A DNA stretch of 64,000 nt from Roseibium album (GCA_001404055.1 CXTY01000024.1:60175-124174); one strand, 5' to 3'. Shown: positions 1-9,610, counted from the stretch's first letter. The notes: generated by a model not told the origin, from the letters alone. Numbers and translations are program-made.

Positions 1-423
1 CTCAAGCCGCTTCAACATCCGCCAGCTTCGGTGGGGCATCTCGATGGTCTCTGCGTGCTGGCCATTGACAACGAGCCCGACATTTTGAGCGGTATGCGCC
101 ACTTGCTCTCCAACTGGAATTGCGATGTCTTCACAGCTGCCGATGAAGTTGAGGCAGCCTCCTTGCTGAACAAGGCTGGCCAAACGCCGGACGTCATTCT
201 CGCTGACTATCACCTGGATAACGGCACTGGAATTGAAGCGATTGTCAAATTGAGGTGGAAGTTTGGAAGCCAGATCCCGGCAATCCTAATAACAGCAGAT
301 CGAAGCCGGGCAGTGCGCACTGAAGCCAGCGATAAGGAAATCACGTTCTTCAACAAGCCGATCAAACCGGCGGCCTTGCGGGCACATCTAACGCGCTGCC
401 AAACGGGGCAAGCTGCTGAGTAA
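1..423 (+). CDS. Response-regulator receiver domain, C-terminal part of a probable hybrid histidine kinase (partial)
   Basis: The reading frame is already open at base 1, so the N-terminal part lies outside the window. What is visible is one receiver domain of about 120 residues: an acidic patch (DNEPD), the phospho-acceptor Asp in ILADYHLDNG and the conserved Lys in FFNKPIKP. The protein ends soon after the fold with no output domain, which fits the tail of a hybrid sensor kinase. A stand-alone receiver starting at the GTG at 31 is possible, but no ribosome binding site precedes it. It converges on a NarL/FixJ-type regulator gene, a plausible phosphorelay partner; that pairing is inferred from position only. 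Confidence 0.75.
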   Translation, partial: LKPLQHPPASVGHLDGLCVLAIDNEPDILSGMRHLLSNWNCDVFTAADEVEAASLLNKAGQTPDVILADYHLDNGTGIEAIVKLRWKFGSQIPAILITADRSRAVRTEASDKEITFFNKPIKPAALRAHLTRCQTGQAAE

Positions 424-535
424 GCTGAACCCGTTCACGCGGTCGTCAGTTCTTAGGAGTTCTGGAAACACGCCCAATCAGCTACTGCAAAGTCTTTGCG
501 AAACCTGATCTACCGATTGCGCGCGCCCCCAGCAC

Positions 536-1216
536 CTAAACCTCCTCGGATTCCGTCTCTTCACCGCCAATCTGCCATTGGCCTGCTTCAATTTTCGAAG
601 CAGCGATAACTGCCTGAGTGCGACTTTCCACGCCGAGTTTCTGCAAAATTGCAGATACGTGCGCCTTTACAGTCGCCTCCGACACGGACAGTTCATAGGC
701 GATCTGCTTGTTCAACAAGCCTTCCGACAACATCATCAGAACACGCACTTGCTGAGGTGTCAGGGTTGCAAGTCTTTGAACAAGGTCTCCGCTGCCATCA
801 TCGGCAGCAAGGTCGACGTCGGGCGGCGTCCACATGTTGCCGGACATAACCTCACCGAGGGCTTCGCGGATCACGTCAATACCGTGTGACTTGGGAATAA
901 ATCCGGAGGCTCCAAATTCAATTGCACGCCTGATCGCCTGCGGGTCTTCGTTGGCCGAAACAACAACCACCGGCACACCTGAATATTGAGCGCGTAGGTA
1001 CATGAGACCGGAAAATCCCCGCATTCCGGGCATGGACAGGTCCAGTAAAATCAGATCGACGTCGCCATCCTGCTCCAGACGCGTTGTCACGTCTTCAAGC
1101 GCGCCGGCTTCCACAATAGTGGCCTCTGGGTATTGCGTTTCCAGTGTTTGACGCAAAGCACCCCGAAACAGGGGATGGTCATCTGCTATGATGAACTTAA
1201 ATGAAGTCGCCGACAC
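536..1216 (-). CDS. LuxR (NarL/FixJ)-family two-component response regulator
   Basis: A 226-residue protein with an N-terminal receiver domain (acidic pair DDH at residues 12-14, phospho-acceptor Asp59 in LILLDLSMPG, Lys in FIPKSHG) and a C-terminal LuxR-type helix-turn-helix at about 150-205 (LTPQQVRVLMMLSEGLLNKQ, then SEATVKAHVSAILQKLGV). Phosphorylation would control DNA binding. The start is a GTG preceded nine bases upstream by a strong GGAGG. The C-terminal tail is acidic. The neighbouring convergent gene carries a receiver domain and may be part of its kinase. Target genes cannot be told from the sequence. Confidence 0.9.
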   Translation of the reverse strand: MSATSFKFIIADDHPLFRGALRQTLETQYPEATIVEAGALEDVTTRLEQDGDVDLILLDLSMPGMRGFSGLMYLRAQYSGVPVVVVSANEDPQAIRRAIEFGASGFIPKSHGIDVIREALGEVMSGNMWTPPDVDLAADDGSGDLVQRLATLTPQQVRVLMMLSEGLLNKQIAYELSVSEATVKAHVSAILQKLGVESRTQAVIAASKIEAGQWQIGGEETESEEV

Positions 1217-1687
1217 GTTGTTATTCCTCCCTCAACGGCCTTGATCCCGCCTCACGACCAGCTTTACCAAGCGCCGAAGCCTCCCGTTGCGCTTCAAAGC
1301 CATATTTGTCGGGCACCGAGCTCTGTGTTGCGGACTATCGTCGTCTATGTTTGCCTCAAGGATCGCGCTCAAGTCAAACGATGCTTTGGACCAAGAAGGA
1401 TAGGCAAGGTCGACCAAAGCAGCAGCCCCTCAATATTTCACGATACAGACGTTATCCGCCAAGCTATTAATAAATCAAGGGGACGTACATTCCCGATAAC
1501 ACAACCAAAAGAGTAACTAAATCCAATTACACTGACTTTCGCTCGACTTTCTGCGGCTCTTGGTCGAATTAGTTAAATTTTCCACAGACTACATTTCTTA
1601 TTGATAATTAATCGAAAGACAGTAACAAATGAACTTGTATGATATTTTGAGATAATTCAATCAGTTCTGGGCACGCGAAACTATAAA
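1217..1687. other. Intergenic region without a supported gene
   Basis: About 470 bases between the divergent response regulator and thioesterase genes. Short open frames here have no ribosome binding site or recognisable product. The right-hand 170 bases are clearly AT-rich and should hold the thioesterase promoter; the left part should hold the regulator promoter. I see no strong hairpin or repeat. Confidence 0.6.
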
Positions 1688-2557
1688 ATGACACTTCAAG
1701 CGACTCTGTTTTCCTTTGTGAACCGCTGGGAATGCGATGAGAACGACCATCTCAACGTACAGTTTTACTTTAGCCGTTTTGAGGAAGCAGATCGCCAGTT
1801 CCGGCTGTTGTCCAGTCTGAGCGAAACATTGGTCGGGGCGCGCCGCGTGCGTCATGTCCGATATCACAAGGAGTTGCGCACAGGAGACCTTGTTACCGTT
1901 CAATCGAGCATTGCTTTTGACGGTCCTCACATGCTGACTGTCGTTCATGAGATGCGTGAAAGTAGCACAGGTACGCTCGCTGCGACCGCACTTGACGGCT
2001 ACGAGCCGAACGTAAATTCAGCCAAAACCCTTCGACAAAGGTTCAAGGATTTTCAATCGCCTATGATCGCGGAAGCGGCACCCAAAGGAATACAGACCGG
2101 GCCTTCAAGTTTGAAAGCTTCGCTTTCCGGATTGCAGGCGAATGGTGCCGGGATCTGTTTTCGCGGCACAGTCCTGCCGCGCGATATTGCGACGGATGGC
2201 AAGGCAGATGACCGTTATGCTTTGTCTTGCTGCACTGATGCTGTTGCCCATGTCTGGCAAAGAACCCCAATGACACATGCTTATCTGACAGAAAATGGAT
2301 ATGGCCGTGTCGCGGTCGAAATGAAGCTGACCTGGGCAACACCTTTGAAAAGCGGTGACACCGTCGCCGTGGCGACGGGTTTCACGGCCGTGACCTCCAA
2401 AACATTTTCCATGCGCCATCACCTGTTCGAAAGCCGAACAAACAGGCTTGCCGCAACTCTGGATGTCGTTGCGCTAACAATGGATCTGACATCAAGGAAG
2501 GCCGTCGCTCTTCCCGAAGACGCCCATCAAGTCATCAGCAAGATGCTGATCGACTAA
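1688..2557 (+). CDS. Thioesterase family protein (double hot-dog)
   Basis: A 289-residue protein whose N-terminus (NRWECDENDHLNVQFYF) matches the 4-hydroxybenzoyl-CoA-thioesterase type of hot-dog domain, in which an Asp-x-x-x-His-like region carries the catalytic Asp and substrate-binding residues. A second hot-dog-like half follows from about residue 150 (MTHAYLTENGYGRVAVEMKL). Expected activity is hydrolysis of an acyl-CoA thioester in the cytoplasm; the acyl group is unknown. It stands alone, with no CoA-pathway genes next to it, and no clear Shine-Dalgarno sequence precedes the ATG. Confidence 0.72.
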   Translation: MTLQATLFSFVNRWECDENDHLNVQFYFSRFEEADRQFRLLSSLSETLVGARRVRHVRYHKELRTGDLVTVQSSIAFDGPHMLTVVHEMRESSTGTLAATALDGYEPNVNSAKTLRQRFKDFQSPMIAEAAPKGIQTGPSSLKASLSGLQANGAGICFRGTVLPRDIATDGKADDRYALSCCTDAVAHVWQRTPMTHAYLTENGYGRVAVEMKLTWATPLKSGDTVAVATGFTAVTSKTFSMRHHLFESRTNRLAATLDVVALTMDLTSRKAVALPEDAHQVISKMLID

Positions 2558-2579
2558 GGAGAAGCGTAGCAGGCGCACC

Positions 2580-3128
2580 TCAGTTGCTGCTGTTGTCGCC
2601 GTCAAAGTCCTTCTGGAGGTCACGCACCATGCCGAAAAACCGTCGCATGGCGCTTTCGGTGAACGTCAGAACCTTTTCCAGCTCTTCTTCGTCCTTATTA
2701 CTCAGCTTGGGACTATCTTTTTCCGGAGTCTCGTCTGCTTCTGGCTGAACTTCGGACGTTTCAGGAGACTGCATTTCCTCGTTGCCGGTATCGCCGGATT
2801 CAATTTCTTCCAAACGAGCCGTGAGCCGGTCGACTTCTTCTGCAAGTTCGTTGATCTCCGCGAGATAAGCGTCTTCTGCCAAAGGAACCGGACTGCAGCG
2901 CCAGGAACTGTTCTGTTCCTGACAAACGGACACCGTCCCGTTTTGCCGATCCACTCTCAGTATGTCGCCATCAACGGCTACCAGTGAATACCGGTCGGGT
3001 TGACCATCGGTGACGATATCCACCAAATCGGGATCAACGCCATCCTGGGCAGCGACAGAAACCGTCAAGAGAAGAACTGCCGCCACACTGGTGAACAATA
3101 AAGAAGACAGGTCTTTGCCGATCGTCAT
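2580..3128 (-). CDS. Hypothetical exported protein with coiled-coil segment
   Basis: A longer frame reaches upstream, but the ATG at 3128 is preferred: GGAG lies ten bases before it and translation then begins with a proper signal peptide (MTIGKDL, a hydrophobic stretch, then VSVAAQDG). The mature protein has a small N-terminal part with two Cys (VCQEQNSSWRCSPV) that could form a disulfide, a short coiled coil near residues 95-115 (EINELAEEVDRLTARLEEIE), then a Glu/Pro/Ser-rich acidic linker and an amphipathic C-terminal region. About 182 residues, probably periplasmic. No family recognised. Confidence 0.6.
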   Translation of the reverse strand: MTIGKDLSSLLFTSVAAVLLLTVSVAAQDGVDPDLVDIVTDGQPDRYSLVAVDGDILRVDRQNGTVSVCQEQNSSWRCSPVPLAEDAYLAEINELAEEVDRLTARLEEIESGDTGNEEMQSPETSEVQPEADETPEKDSPKLSNKDEEELEKVLTFTESAMRRFFGMVRDLQKDFDGDNSSN

Positions 3129-3294
3129 GATGCATCTCCAATTGATGTCCAATGCGTGTTCAGGCAGGACCCAAGCGTCCGAACCTACAAATCGCACGAG
3201 TTCACATCGAATTCTATCCTGATCGATGCCACGATTCCGTGGCCAAAGCACGACTAAATGCCGTTTAATCAAAATCTACTTCGGGATTGATCAA

Positions 3295-4953
3295 TTAGGT
3301 ATCCCTTGATCCTGGCAACATTGCTTCAAGTGTCTCAAGTCGGCCTGCTTCCGCTGGAAGCTTTTCTGTTCGTAATCTCGAAATTCGGGGAGCGCGCATC
3401 GCGACACCAGACTTGTGCCGCCCTGATCGGTTCAGACCTTCAAATGCCACTTCCAGCACCAGGCCCTTGTCTGCAGCATGCACAACCTCTCTGACAGGCC
3501 CAAATCGGTTGATCGTATTGTCACGCACAAAACGATCAATTTCACGGAACTCTTCGTCGCTCAAGTCAAATTCAGCCTTGCCCACTGGCACCAGTTCGCG
3601 CTCCATTTCCGTGTATTTCCAGACACCAAAGGTGTAATGGGAATAGATCGAGGACCGTTTGCCATGACCTCGTTGCGCGTACATCAGAACCGCATCAATT
3701 AGATACGGGTCCCTTTTCCATTTAAACCATTGCCCCTTCGGGCGTCCGGCAAGATAGGGTGCCTCCCAACGTTTCAGCATCACCCCTTCGACTGCATCTG
3801 CATCATGCTCTTCCAGAAGCGAGCGGGGGTTCGAACGTGCATTTCCCATTGCATTCCAGCTATCCGTGCTCAGCATGGGCGACAAATCGATCCGCGTTTC
3901 CTGCAGCAATGCAATGAAATTCTCCAACCTCTTTCGGCGTTCGCAAAATGGAAGGTTCCGAAGATCTTCTCCAGCAAGAGAAAGTAGATCATAAGCACGA
4001 ATACCCGCAGGGTATTCCTTGAGGAGTTTTGGCCCAGCCTTTTTTCGGTTCAATCGTTTTTGTAAATCAGAAAATGGCCGCACCTGCCCTTCTGAGATAA
4101 TCAGGAGTTCACCGTCGATGCAGGCATCAAAGTCCAGCAATTCAACAATATCTGGAAAGGCTTCGGAGATGTCCTCACCCGCTCTGCTGTATAGCCGTCT
4201 GACGGGTTCTCCGTTTTGGGTCCATCCAGCTGAGGCCTGAACACCGAGGCCGTCCCACTTCCATTCAACTGCAAAATCAGAAATGGAAAGCAGACCGCAG
4301 TCTCTCTCCTCGTTCAGTGAATTCGCCAGCATTACGGGACGAAACAAGGCTGGATCATCGATAACAGGTGCACCGGTTCTGCCTTCAAGCCAATCGAACA
4401 AGGCGACATAAGGCGGTTTCAGCCCGTGCCATACCTCGTCGATCTGAGACAACTCAATATTGCCAAGACGTGCCAGCGCTGTTTTAACCAGTTGTGCTGA
4501 GATACCTGTCTGCAGATTGCCAGTCACCAGCTTCAACAGAACCCATCGACCTGTTTCATCCAATTCGTCCAGCCAAGCGCTCAGCAATCCTGGAACGTCC
4601 GTTTTTCCAGCACCGACAAGCTGCTCCACAAACCCTGTCAATGTGAGCACAGCCTGCGGCTGGTCCTGCTTATTATTCTCAGTTTTCGGCCACATCAGCG
4701 CGATCGTTTCCGGCAGATACCCCACAAAGTCATACGACAAGGCAAATAATTTTGGATCGACACGTTCGCTGATCAGGGTTCTCAAAAGCGCGGGTTTCGC
4801 GGGATTGAATTTCAGTTCGCCCGTCAGCGCAGCAAGAGCATATCCGCGCTCTGGATCCGACGTTTCCCGAAAATACCGTACCAGCAGCGTCTCCTTGGCG
4901 AGACGCCTTGGCTCGAATGACAGCCTGTCGATCAACTGTGCGAATGCATACAT
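3295..4953 (-). CDS. ATP-dependent DNA ligase (Lhr/PdeM-associated type)
   Basis: A 552-residue ligase. An N-terminal helical DNA-binding domain (about 1-200) is followed by the adenylation domain with the nucleotidyl-transfer motif EWKWDG, Lys232 being the AMP-accepting residue, and motif V in KGQWFKWKRDPY. An OB-fold domain follows, with no polymerase or nuclease domain attached, so it is not the LigD type. In many bacteria this ligase is encoded beside an exonuclease, an Lhr-type helicase and PdeM. All three occur here at 10.2-14.7 kb, about 5 kb away. The set is thought to act in DNA damage repair, sealing nicks with ATP. No strong ribosome binding site is seen. Confidence 0.92.
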   Translation of the reverse strand: MYAFAQLIDRLSFEPRRLAKETLLVRYFRETSDPERGYALAALTGELKFNPAKPALLRTLISERVDPKLFALSYDFVGYLPETIALMWPKTENNKQDQPQAVLTLTGFVEQLVGAGKTDVPGLLSAWLDELDETGRWVLLKLVTGNLQTGISAQLVKTALARLGNIELSQIDEVWHGLKPPYVALFDWLEGRTGAPVIDDPALFRPVMLANSLNEERDCGLLSISDFAVEWKWDGLGVQASAGWTQNGEPVRRLYSRAGEDISEAFPDIVELLDFDACIDGELLIISEGQVRPFSDLQKRLNRKKAGPKLLKEYPAGIRAYDLLSLAGEDLRNLPFCERRKRLENFIALLQETRIDLSPMLSTDSWNAMGNARSNPRSLLEEHDADAVEGVMLKRWEAPYLAGRPKGQWFKWKRDPYLIDAVLMYAQRGHGKRSSIYSHYTFGVWKYTEMERELVPVGKAEFDLSDEEFREIDRFVRDNTINRFGPVREVVHAADKGLVLEVAFEGLNRSGRHKSGVAMRAPRISRLRTEKLPAEAGRLETLEAMLPGSRDT

Positions 4954-5170
4954 GAGGCAAGAAAACCGTGAAAACTGCTTTGAAACAAGTCTTTCTCAAT
5001 GCCTGTTTGATTTTCACGAACAGCAAAAAACCACCCAATTTTGGCGGGAGTGGACGTGATCAGGTTTTCCCTGTATAAGCCGCGCCCATCCAGTGGCTGA
5101 TAATGTGACAGCCCGATCCGGTAGACTGCTGAATGGCATGCAGATGATCCGGAGCAGTTGAAAGATACCA

Positions 5171-7240
5171 ATGACTGATTTGACGTCCTTCGCCCCGGCC
5201 CTCTCGGCCGCGCTGGCGAAAAAAGGCTATGACAGCCTCACTCCCGTTCAAGAAAGCGTTTTGAACGCCACCCCACCGGAAGCTGATCTTCTGGTATCCG
5301 CACAAACTGGCTCCGGTAAAACAGTCGCCTTCGGCCTGGCACTTGCACCGACATTGCTTGGTGATCAGGAGCATTTGGGAAAACCGGGTGCCCCGATAGC
5401 ACTTGCGATTGCACCGACCCGCGAACTCGCTCTTCAGGTGAAGGAAGAACTCACTTGGCTTTACAGAGAAGCCAAAGCGGTCACAGCCTCTTGTGTTGGC
5501 GGTATGGATCCACGAACCGAACGGCGCAACCTCGATCGCGGTGTTCATATTGTCGTTGGTACACCTGGTCGATTGCGTGATCATATTGAACGCGGCGCGC
5601 TGGATTTGTCCGAGATCAAAGCCGTTGTGCTCGATGAAGCTGATGAAATGCTCGACATGGGCTTCCGCGAAGATCTGGAATTCATTCTCGATGCTGCGCC
5701 AGAAACCCGTCGCACGCTGATGTTTTCCGCAACTGTTCCGCGCCAGATTGCGGAGCTTGCCAAGCGCTTTCAAAAAGACGCTGTTCGCTTGTCAACGATC
5801 AACGCCAAGGAACAGCATGTCGATATCGATTACATTGCCCATCCAGTAGCCCCGAACGAGCGTGAAAACGGTCTCATCAATGTGCTGCGCCTGCACGACT
5901 CTGAAAAAGCCATCGTTTTCTGCTCCACGCGTGAAGCTGTAAGCCGTCTGACATCCCGCCTCGCCAACCGCGGTTTTTCGATTGTTTCGCTTTCTGGAGA
6001 ACTCAGTCAGGAACAGCGGTCGAACGCTTTGGCCGCCATAAAGGATGGTCGCGCAAGGGTGTGCGTTGCTACCGATGTGGCTGCCCGCGGCATCGATTTG
6101 CCGAACCTTGATCTGGTGATCCACGCGGATCTGCCGACCGGAAAATCTGCCTTGCTACACCGTTCCGGTCGAACCGGACGTGCTGGTCGCAAAGGTACTT
6201 GCGTCTTGATGGTGCCTTTTCCGCGCCGCCGCCAGGCGGAACGGGTTCTGAATTTTGCAGGCATCAAAGCCACCTGGAAGGGTGCGCCGACTGCAGATGA
6301 TATCCGGGCCATGGACAAGGAGCGGTTGCTGAACGATCCGGTCCTGTCTGCCGAACTGGAGGACGAAGAACGCGCTATTGCTGTGGAGCTCCTGGCCCTG
6401 CACAGCGCGGAGCAATTGGCTGCTGCATTTGTAAAACTTCGCCAGTCGCGCCTCCCTGCACCCGAAGATGTCTCGGACCTCAATGAATCATCCCTGAAGG
6501 GGCGTGATGCGGGTGCACGCGGCGGACGCAGCGCGGAGATCACCGGCAAATTTGAAGACGGCATCTGGTTCTCGCTTTCTCTTGGTCACCGTCAACGGGC
6601 GGAACCACGGTGGATCCTGCCGATGATCTGCCGCGCAGGCCATGTCACCAAAAAAGAAGTTGGTGCAATCAAGATCTTTCAGAACCAGCTCTATTTCGAG
6701 ATTGCCGGAAGCCACGGTGAGCGCTTTGCCGATGTGATCAAACGAGATGGCTCAGGTGAAGAAAACGTCACCATTACGCTGCTTGATGCGCGCGGCGGCA
6801 AAATTCCAAGCCCACCAAAAGAGACCTTCCAGCGGCGGGAACGAAACAGCGGTCCCAGACGTGACCGCAAAAGAGAAGATGCGCCGGACTATGAAAACCT
6901 TGGCCGCGAAGACACGTTGAAACCCAATCGTCCAAAGCGCGGACCGAAACGGGATTTTGATGGACCTCGAGGCAAGAAACATCGGCGTTCCGACAATGAC
7001 GAAGGCAACGCATCAAATCACCCGGCCTATGAACCTCTTGATGTGAAAAAACTGGCTCAGGATCTTGATGGAGGAGCCGACAAGCGTTCCCGGCCTGACA
7101 GAGACCACAAGTCTGAAGACGGCGATAAGCGCAAAAAGCCGAGAACCAGGTCAGCAGCGAAAGCTGCTCCGAGAAAGAAGGCAACCAAGAAGAACAAGCC
7201 TTCGCGGTCCGAGCGAAAAGCGGCTAAGACCAAAAACTGA
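5171..7240 (+). CDS. DEAD-box ATP-dependent RNA helicase (DeaD/DbpA-like)
   Basis: A 689-residue helicase. The core shows the Q-motif region (DSLTPVQESV), Walker A AQTGSGKT at 44-51, PTRELA at 82-87, TPGR at 131-134, DEAD at 155-158, the SAT motif in MFSATVPRQ, and HRSGRTGRAGRKG near 330. After the second RecA lobe comes a DbpA-like RNA-binding domain (about 455-535; FEDGIWFSLSLGHRQRAEPR), then a long Arg/Lys-rich, probably disordered tail ending in poly-basic sequence. Such helicases remodel rRNA or mRNA, often in ribosome assembly or the cold response. The gene is divergent from the ligase and ends in a strong terminator. Confidence 0.95.
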   Translation: MTDLTSFAPALSAALAKKGYDSLTPVQESVLNATPPEADLLVSAQTGSGKTVAFGLALAPTLLGDQEHLGKPGAPIALAIAPTRELALQVKEELTWLYREAKAVTASCVGGMDPRTERRNLDRGVHIVVGTPGRLRDHIERGALDLSEIKAVVLDEADEMLDMGFREDLEFILDAAPETRRTLMFSATVPRQIAELAKRFQKDAVRLSTINAKEQHVDIDYIAHPVAPNERENGLINVLRLHDSEKAIVFCSTREAVSRLTSRLANRGFSIVSLSGELSQEQRSNALAAIKDGRARVCVATDVAARGIDLPNLDLVIHADLPTGKSALLHRSGRTGRAGRKGTCVLMVPFPRRRQAERVLNFAGIKATWKGAPTADDIRAMDKERLLNDPVLSAELEDEERAIAVELLALHSAEQLAAAFVKLRQSRLPAPEDVSDLNESSLKGRDAGARGGRSAEITGKFEDGIWFSLSLGHRQRAEPRWILPMICRAGHVTKKEVGAIKIFQNQLYFEIAGSHGERFADVIKRDGSGEENVTITLLDARGGKIPSPPKETFQRRERNSGPRRDRKREDAPDYENLGREDTLKPNRPKRGPKRDFDGPRGKKHRRSDNDEGNASNHPAYEPLDVKKLAQDLDGGADKRSRPDRDHKSEDGDKRKKPRTRSAAKAAPRKKATKKNKPSRSERKAAKTKN

Positions 7241-7243
7241 GAA

Positions 7244-7275
7244 AGGGCCGGTGGAAATTCCACCGGCTCTTTTCA
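7244..7275 (+). terminator. Intrinsic terminator of the DEAD-box helicase gene
   Basis: A 13-base stem (7244-7256 with 7258-7270, one G-U wobble) followed by TTTT lies just after the helicase stop codon. It sits between convergent genes and may also act on the opposite strand for the MipA gene. Confidence 0.85.
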
Positions 7276-7291
7276 TTTTGAAGGTTAAACG

Positions 7292-8122
7292 TCAGAAGGA
7301 ATAGAAAATTCCGATACCTGCTTCGAACTGATCGGGAGAGCCTTCCTGTTTCACGATCGGGCTGTTTGCTGCGTCGCCCAACAGTCTTGAATACTCCGCG
7401 CGACCAACAATTCCCCATCGCTCGGTGATACTATAGCTCGCGGTGGCACCAATCCCGACGTCCTTGACACCGCCTGATGCGGTATAGGAAGCAAGCCCGG
7501 AACGTGCAGCTCCAGCTGTCGCGACACCAAAGTAGGTGTTCATGTAACCATCGCTTGCAAGACCCACCGAAGCATCGAGACCGAGACGCAACCGCTCTGT
7601 AGCCGCGATCGAATAGGACGCCCCGAAAGAACCGCTGACGCCATCATGCACACCGGACAGATCTGCCATCAAATCCGCCGAAATTTCAAGAACATCGGAT
7701 TGCGCCAACAAGGCATTGAACTGGTAGGCCACAAAGCCACCGGCTTCAAAGGCGCCGTCAATCTTGTCCAGACGATCAACAACCTTGTTTGTGGTTCCGT
7801 CCCGGCCCAGGTCATAACCAATTGAAGGTCCGAATTGAAACGCAGCATCAGGCCGAATGTTCAAGGTTGCCTGCGGCCCCTCAATCTCCAGACCCAAGCC
7901 AAAAGCTGTCAAGTTGGCATAAAAATGAGGTGTTGCTGCATATTCCGAAGCCCCCTCATAGTCGGGCTCGACACCACCTCCAAGAACAACAAAGCCATGC
8001 AGCCCACCCACTGGTTCATCGTCCTGATCTCCCAGGTCCGCTGACCAGGCTGGCGCCACCGCGCAACCCGACAAAGCCAGCGGAAACCCGGCTGCGAGAA
8101 GAAAACCCCTCCAATTACGCAA
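7292..8122 (-). CDS. MipA/OmpV family outer-membrane-associated protein
   Basis: Start chosen at the TTG at 8122: a GGAGGT lies seven bases upstream, whereas the longer frame would translate that signal. The protein (276 residues) has an N-terminal signal sequence ending near APAWSADLG, although LSGCAV also resembles a lipobox. Alternating beta-strand pattern and a C-terminal aromatic residue (GIGIFYSF) fit a small beta-barrel. The family includes MipA, which links murein synthase and hydrolase in E. coli, and OmpV; the actual role here is open. It is divergent from a TetR regulator, which may control it. Confidence 0.82.
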   Translation of the reverse strand: MRNWRGFLLAAGFPLALSGCAVAPAWSADLGDQDDEPVGGLHGFVVLGGGVEPDYEGASEYAATPHFYANLTAFGLGLEIEGPQATLNIRPDAAFQFGPSIGYDLGRDGTTNKVVDRLDKIDGAFEAGGFVAYQFNALLAQSDVLEISADLMADLSGVHDGVSGSFGASYSIAATERLRLGLDASVGLASDGYMNTYFGVATAGAARSGLASYTASGGVKDVGIGATASYSITERWGIVGRAEYSRLLGDAANSPIVKQEGSPDQFEAGIGIFYSF

Positions 8123-8305
8123 TTCAATACCTCCGTCCAATCATTGGCCGCTGATGGAGACTGTCCGTTGGTTACGGAACGCGTCGCGGCGGATGGACTT
8201 TGCGCGCTGGTAGCACTTTCAAAAACTCGCATTTGCATCGAAGAATTCTGGGTTCTCAACTTTCTCCTAAAAATCATTTATCTCGTTGTTTTTATTTAAA
8301 AATTT

Positions 8306-8319
8306 AACATGTATATGTT
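8306..8319. promoter_or_regulatory. Palindrome in the mipA-like/tetR intergenic region, possible TetR operator
   Basis: AACATGTATATGTT is a 14-base sequence with five-base inverted arms around a four-base centre. It lies in the 300-base divergent region, about 105 bases before the TetR start, in AT-rich sequence suitable for promoters. TetR-family regulators usually bind such palindromes beside their own gene. No other gene occupies the region. The link is positional inference. Confidence 0.35.
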
Positions 8320-8422
8320 CCAAACTCGCTGAACACCTCAATCAGCAACTCGCATTCCGGTCACAATTTTGACCAATCTCTCCCCCGTATAAGTACCAAT
8401 GAATTGAAAGAAGGAATTTCAG

Positions 8423-9067
8423 GTGCCCGTGCAATTGGAACCCGGACAAAGACGTCATCCAAAGCAGTTGCGATCCCGCTTGATGGTGGAAACCATTCTG
8501 GAGGCAGCACGGCAGTTGTTTGCAGAAAACGGCTTTGAAACCACGACGACCAATCAGATTGCGGATCGTGCCGGCGTCGGCATTGGTTCGCTCTATCAGT
8601 ATTTTCCAAACAAGGATTCACTCATTCTGGAAGTTCAAAAGACCCACCATGATGAAGTCCTGACAGTAATAAAATCAGCCATGGAAAGAACTCAAACCCT
8701 GCCAATCCGTGAGGCCATCAGGACGATTGCAGGTGCCAATCTGGACGTTCACCTGAGCACGCCACAATTGCACGCAGCATTTGAAGAATGGATCCCTACC
8801 CAGACAAAACTGGTGGATCGCGAGGGTTTTCATAGGGAAATGGCGAGTACGGTCTCAAGCTACCTGGACAGCAGACCGGAAGTTCGGGCTGGAGAGGACG
8901 TGAAGCCTGCTGTTTTTGTCATCATGCACATGGTGAAATCGATCATGCACGCAGCAGTACAGGATGGTAAGGCGGTGGAAAATCGTGATCAGATCCTGGA
9001 CCACCTTGCTGACGGAATTCTTGGATGCCTGCAACCGGTATCGACAAGCTTCTGTTCAACGCAGTGA
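8423..9067 (+). CDS. TetR/AcrR family transcriptional regulator
   Basis: A 214-residue one-domain-plus-ligand-pocket repressor. The N-terminal helix-turn-helix is typical (ILEAARQLFAENGFETTTTN, then GVGIGSLYQYFPNKDSL). The remaining helical domain should bind an unknown ligand. The start is a GTG preceded by AAGAAGGAA. The family represses neighbouring genes until ligand binds; the divergent MipA/OmpV gene is the obvious candidate target. The following gene is convergent, so it is probably monocistronic. Confidence 0.92.
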   Translation: MPVQLEPGQRRHPKQLRSRLMVETILEAARQLFAENGFETTTTNQIADRAGVGIGSLYQYFPNKDSLILEVQKTHHDEVLTVIKSAMERTQTLPIREAIRTIAGANLDVHLSTPQLHAAFEEWIPTQTKLVDREGFHREMASTVSSYLDSRPEVRAGEDVKPAVFVIMHMVKSIMHAAVQDGKAVENRDQILDHLADGILGCLQPVSTSFCSTQ

Positions 9068-9166
9068 CCTTCAAAGTGCTTCAATGACGATGGGTCACTC
9101 CGAACGGATTATCCGGAGCATCCTTTATGGCCACTATTTCTATGCACCGCGTCTTAGAAACTGACG

Positions 9167-9610
9167 TTACTCATTATAGATACCAGCGATAACCCAGTGG
9201 TCACCATCCTGAATGAGCTGGTAATGGCATGTGAATTCGAAAACGGCTTCCCCGTCGGAGGTTTCCTGTGACCAATCCAGCGTTACCAGGGCAGCCGATC
9301 CGCTGACATGGCTTGAAGCAACGTGAAAGTCCGAGTGCGTAACCTCTTCCTTTCCCAGCGCCTTTAACAAGGCCTCTATGTTTTCAACCAGCTCTTCTTC
9401 GTCGTTGAAAACATGTCCTTTTTCATGCTGCCAGATGACTGCCGGTAGCGCGAAACAATCGCAAATCCGGTCGGCATCATAGTCGTTAAATCCCGCCTGA
9501 TAGTCGTCGAACAGCTGTGCGATGGCAGTTTCGGCTTCATCACCGCTGTCGGCATCGGCTTCATTCGCCTGACCACTACCCGTGCCCGAAGTTTCCCCGT
9601 CACCCGACAT
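9167..9610 (-). CDS. SnoaL/NTF2-like fold protein
   Basis: The ATG at 9610 is preferred because AAGGAGG lies just upstream. The protein has 147 residues: a disordered Gly/Ser/Asp/Glu-rich N-terminus of about 28 residues, then an NTF2-like domain (IAQLFDDYQAGFNDYDADRI ... VTLDWSQETSDGEAVFEFTC ... DGDHWVIAGIYNE). This cone-shaped fold serves as a small-molecule pocket or minor enzyme (SnoaL-like or ketosteroid-isomerase-like). No catalytic residues can be assigned, so function is unknown. It lies between the TetR and tautomerase genes on the opposite strand. Confidence 0.75.
   Translation of the reverse strand: MSGDGETSGTGSGQANEADADSGDEAETAIAQLFDDYQAGFNDYDADRICDCFALPAVIWQHEKGHVFNDEEELVENIEALLKALGKEEVTHSDFHVASSHVSGSAALVTLDWSQETSDGEAVFEFTCHYQLIQDGDHWVIAGIYNE

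Noticed and set aside
1232..1417. A 61-codon minus-strand frame between the first divergent genes
   Set aside because: No ribosome binding site and no recognisable sequence pattern; probably chance.
5060..5773. Long antisense open frame (237 codons) opposite the DEAD-box helicase start
   Set aside because: It lies antisense to a clear helicase, has no family likeness and no ribosome binding site; a shadow frame.
7292..8122. Lipoprotein assignment for the MipA-like protein from LSGC
   Set aside because: A good signal peptidase I site (PAWSA before DLG) follows 10 residues on, and the family is not usually lipidated; left open.
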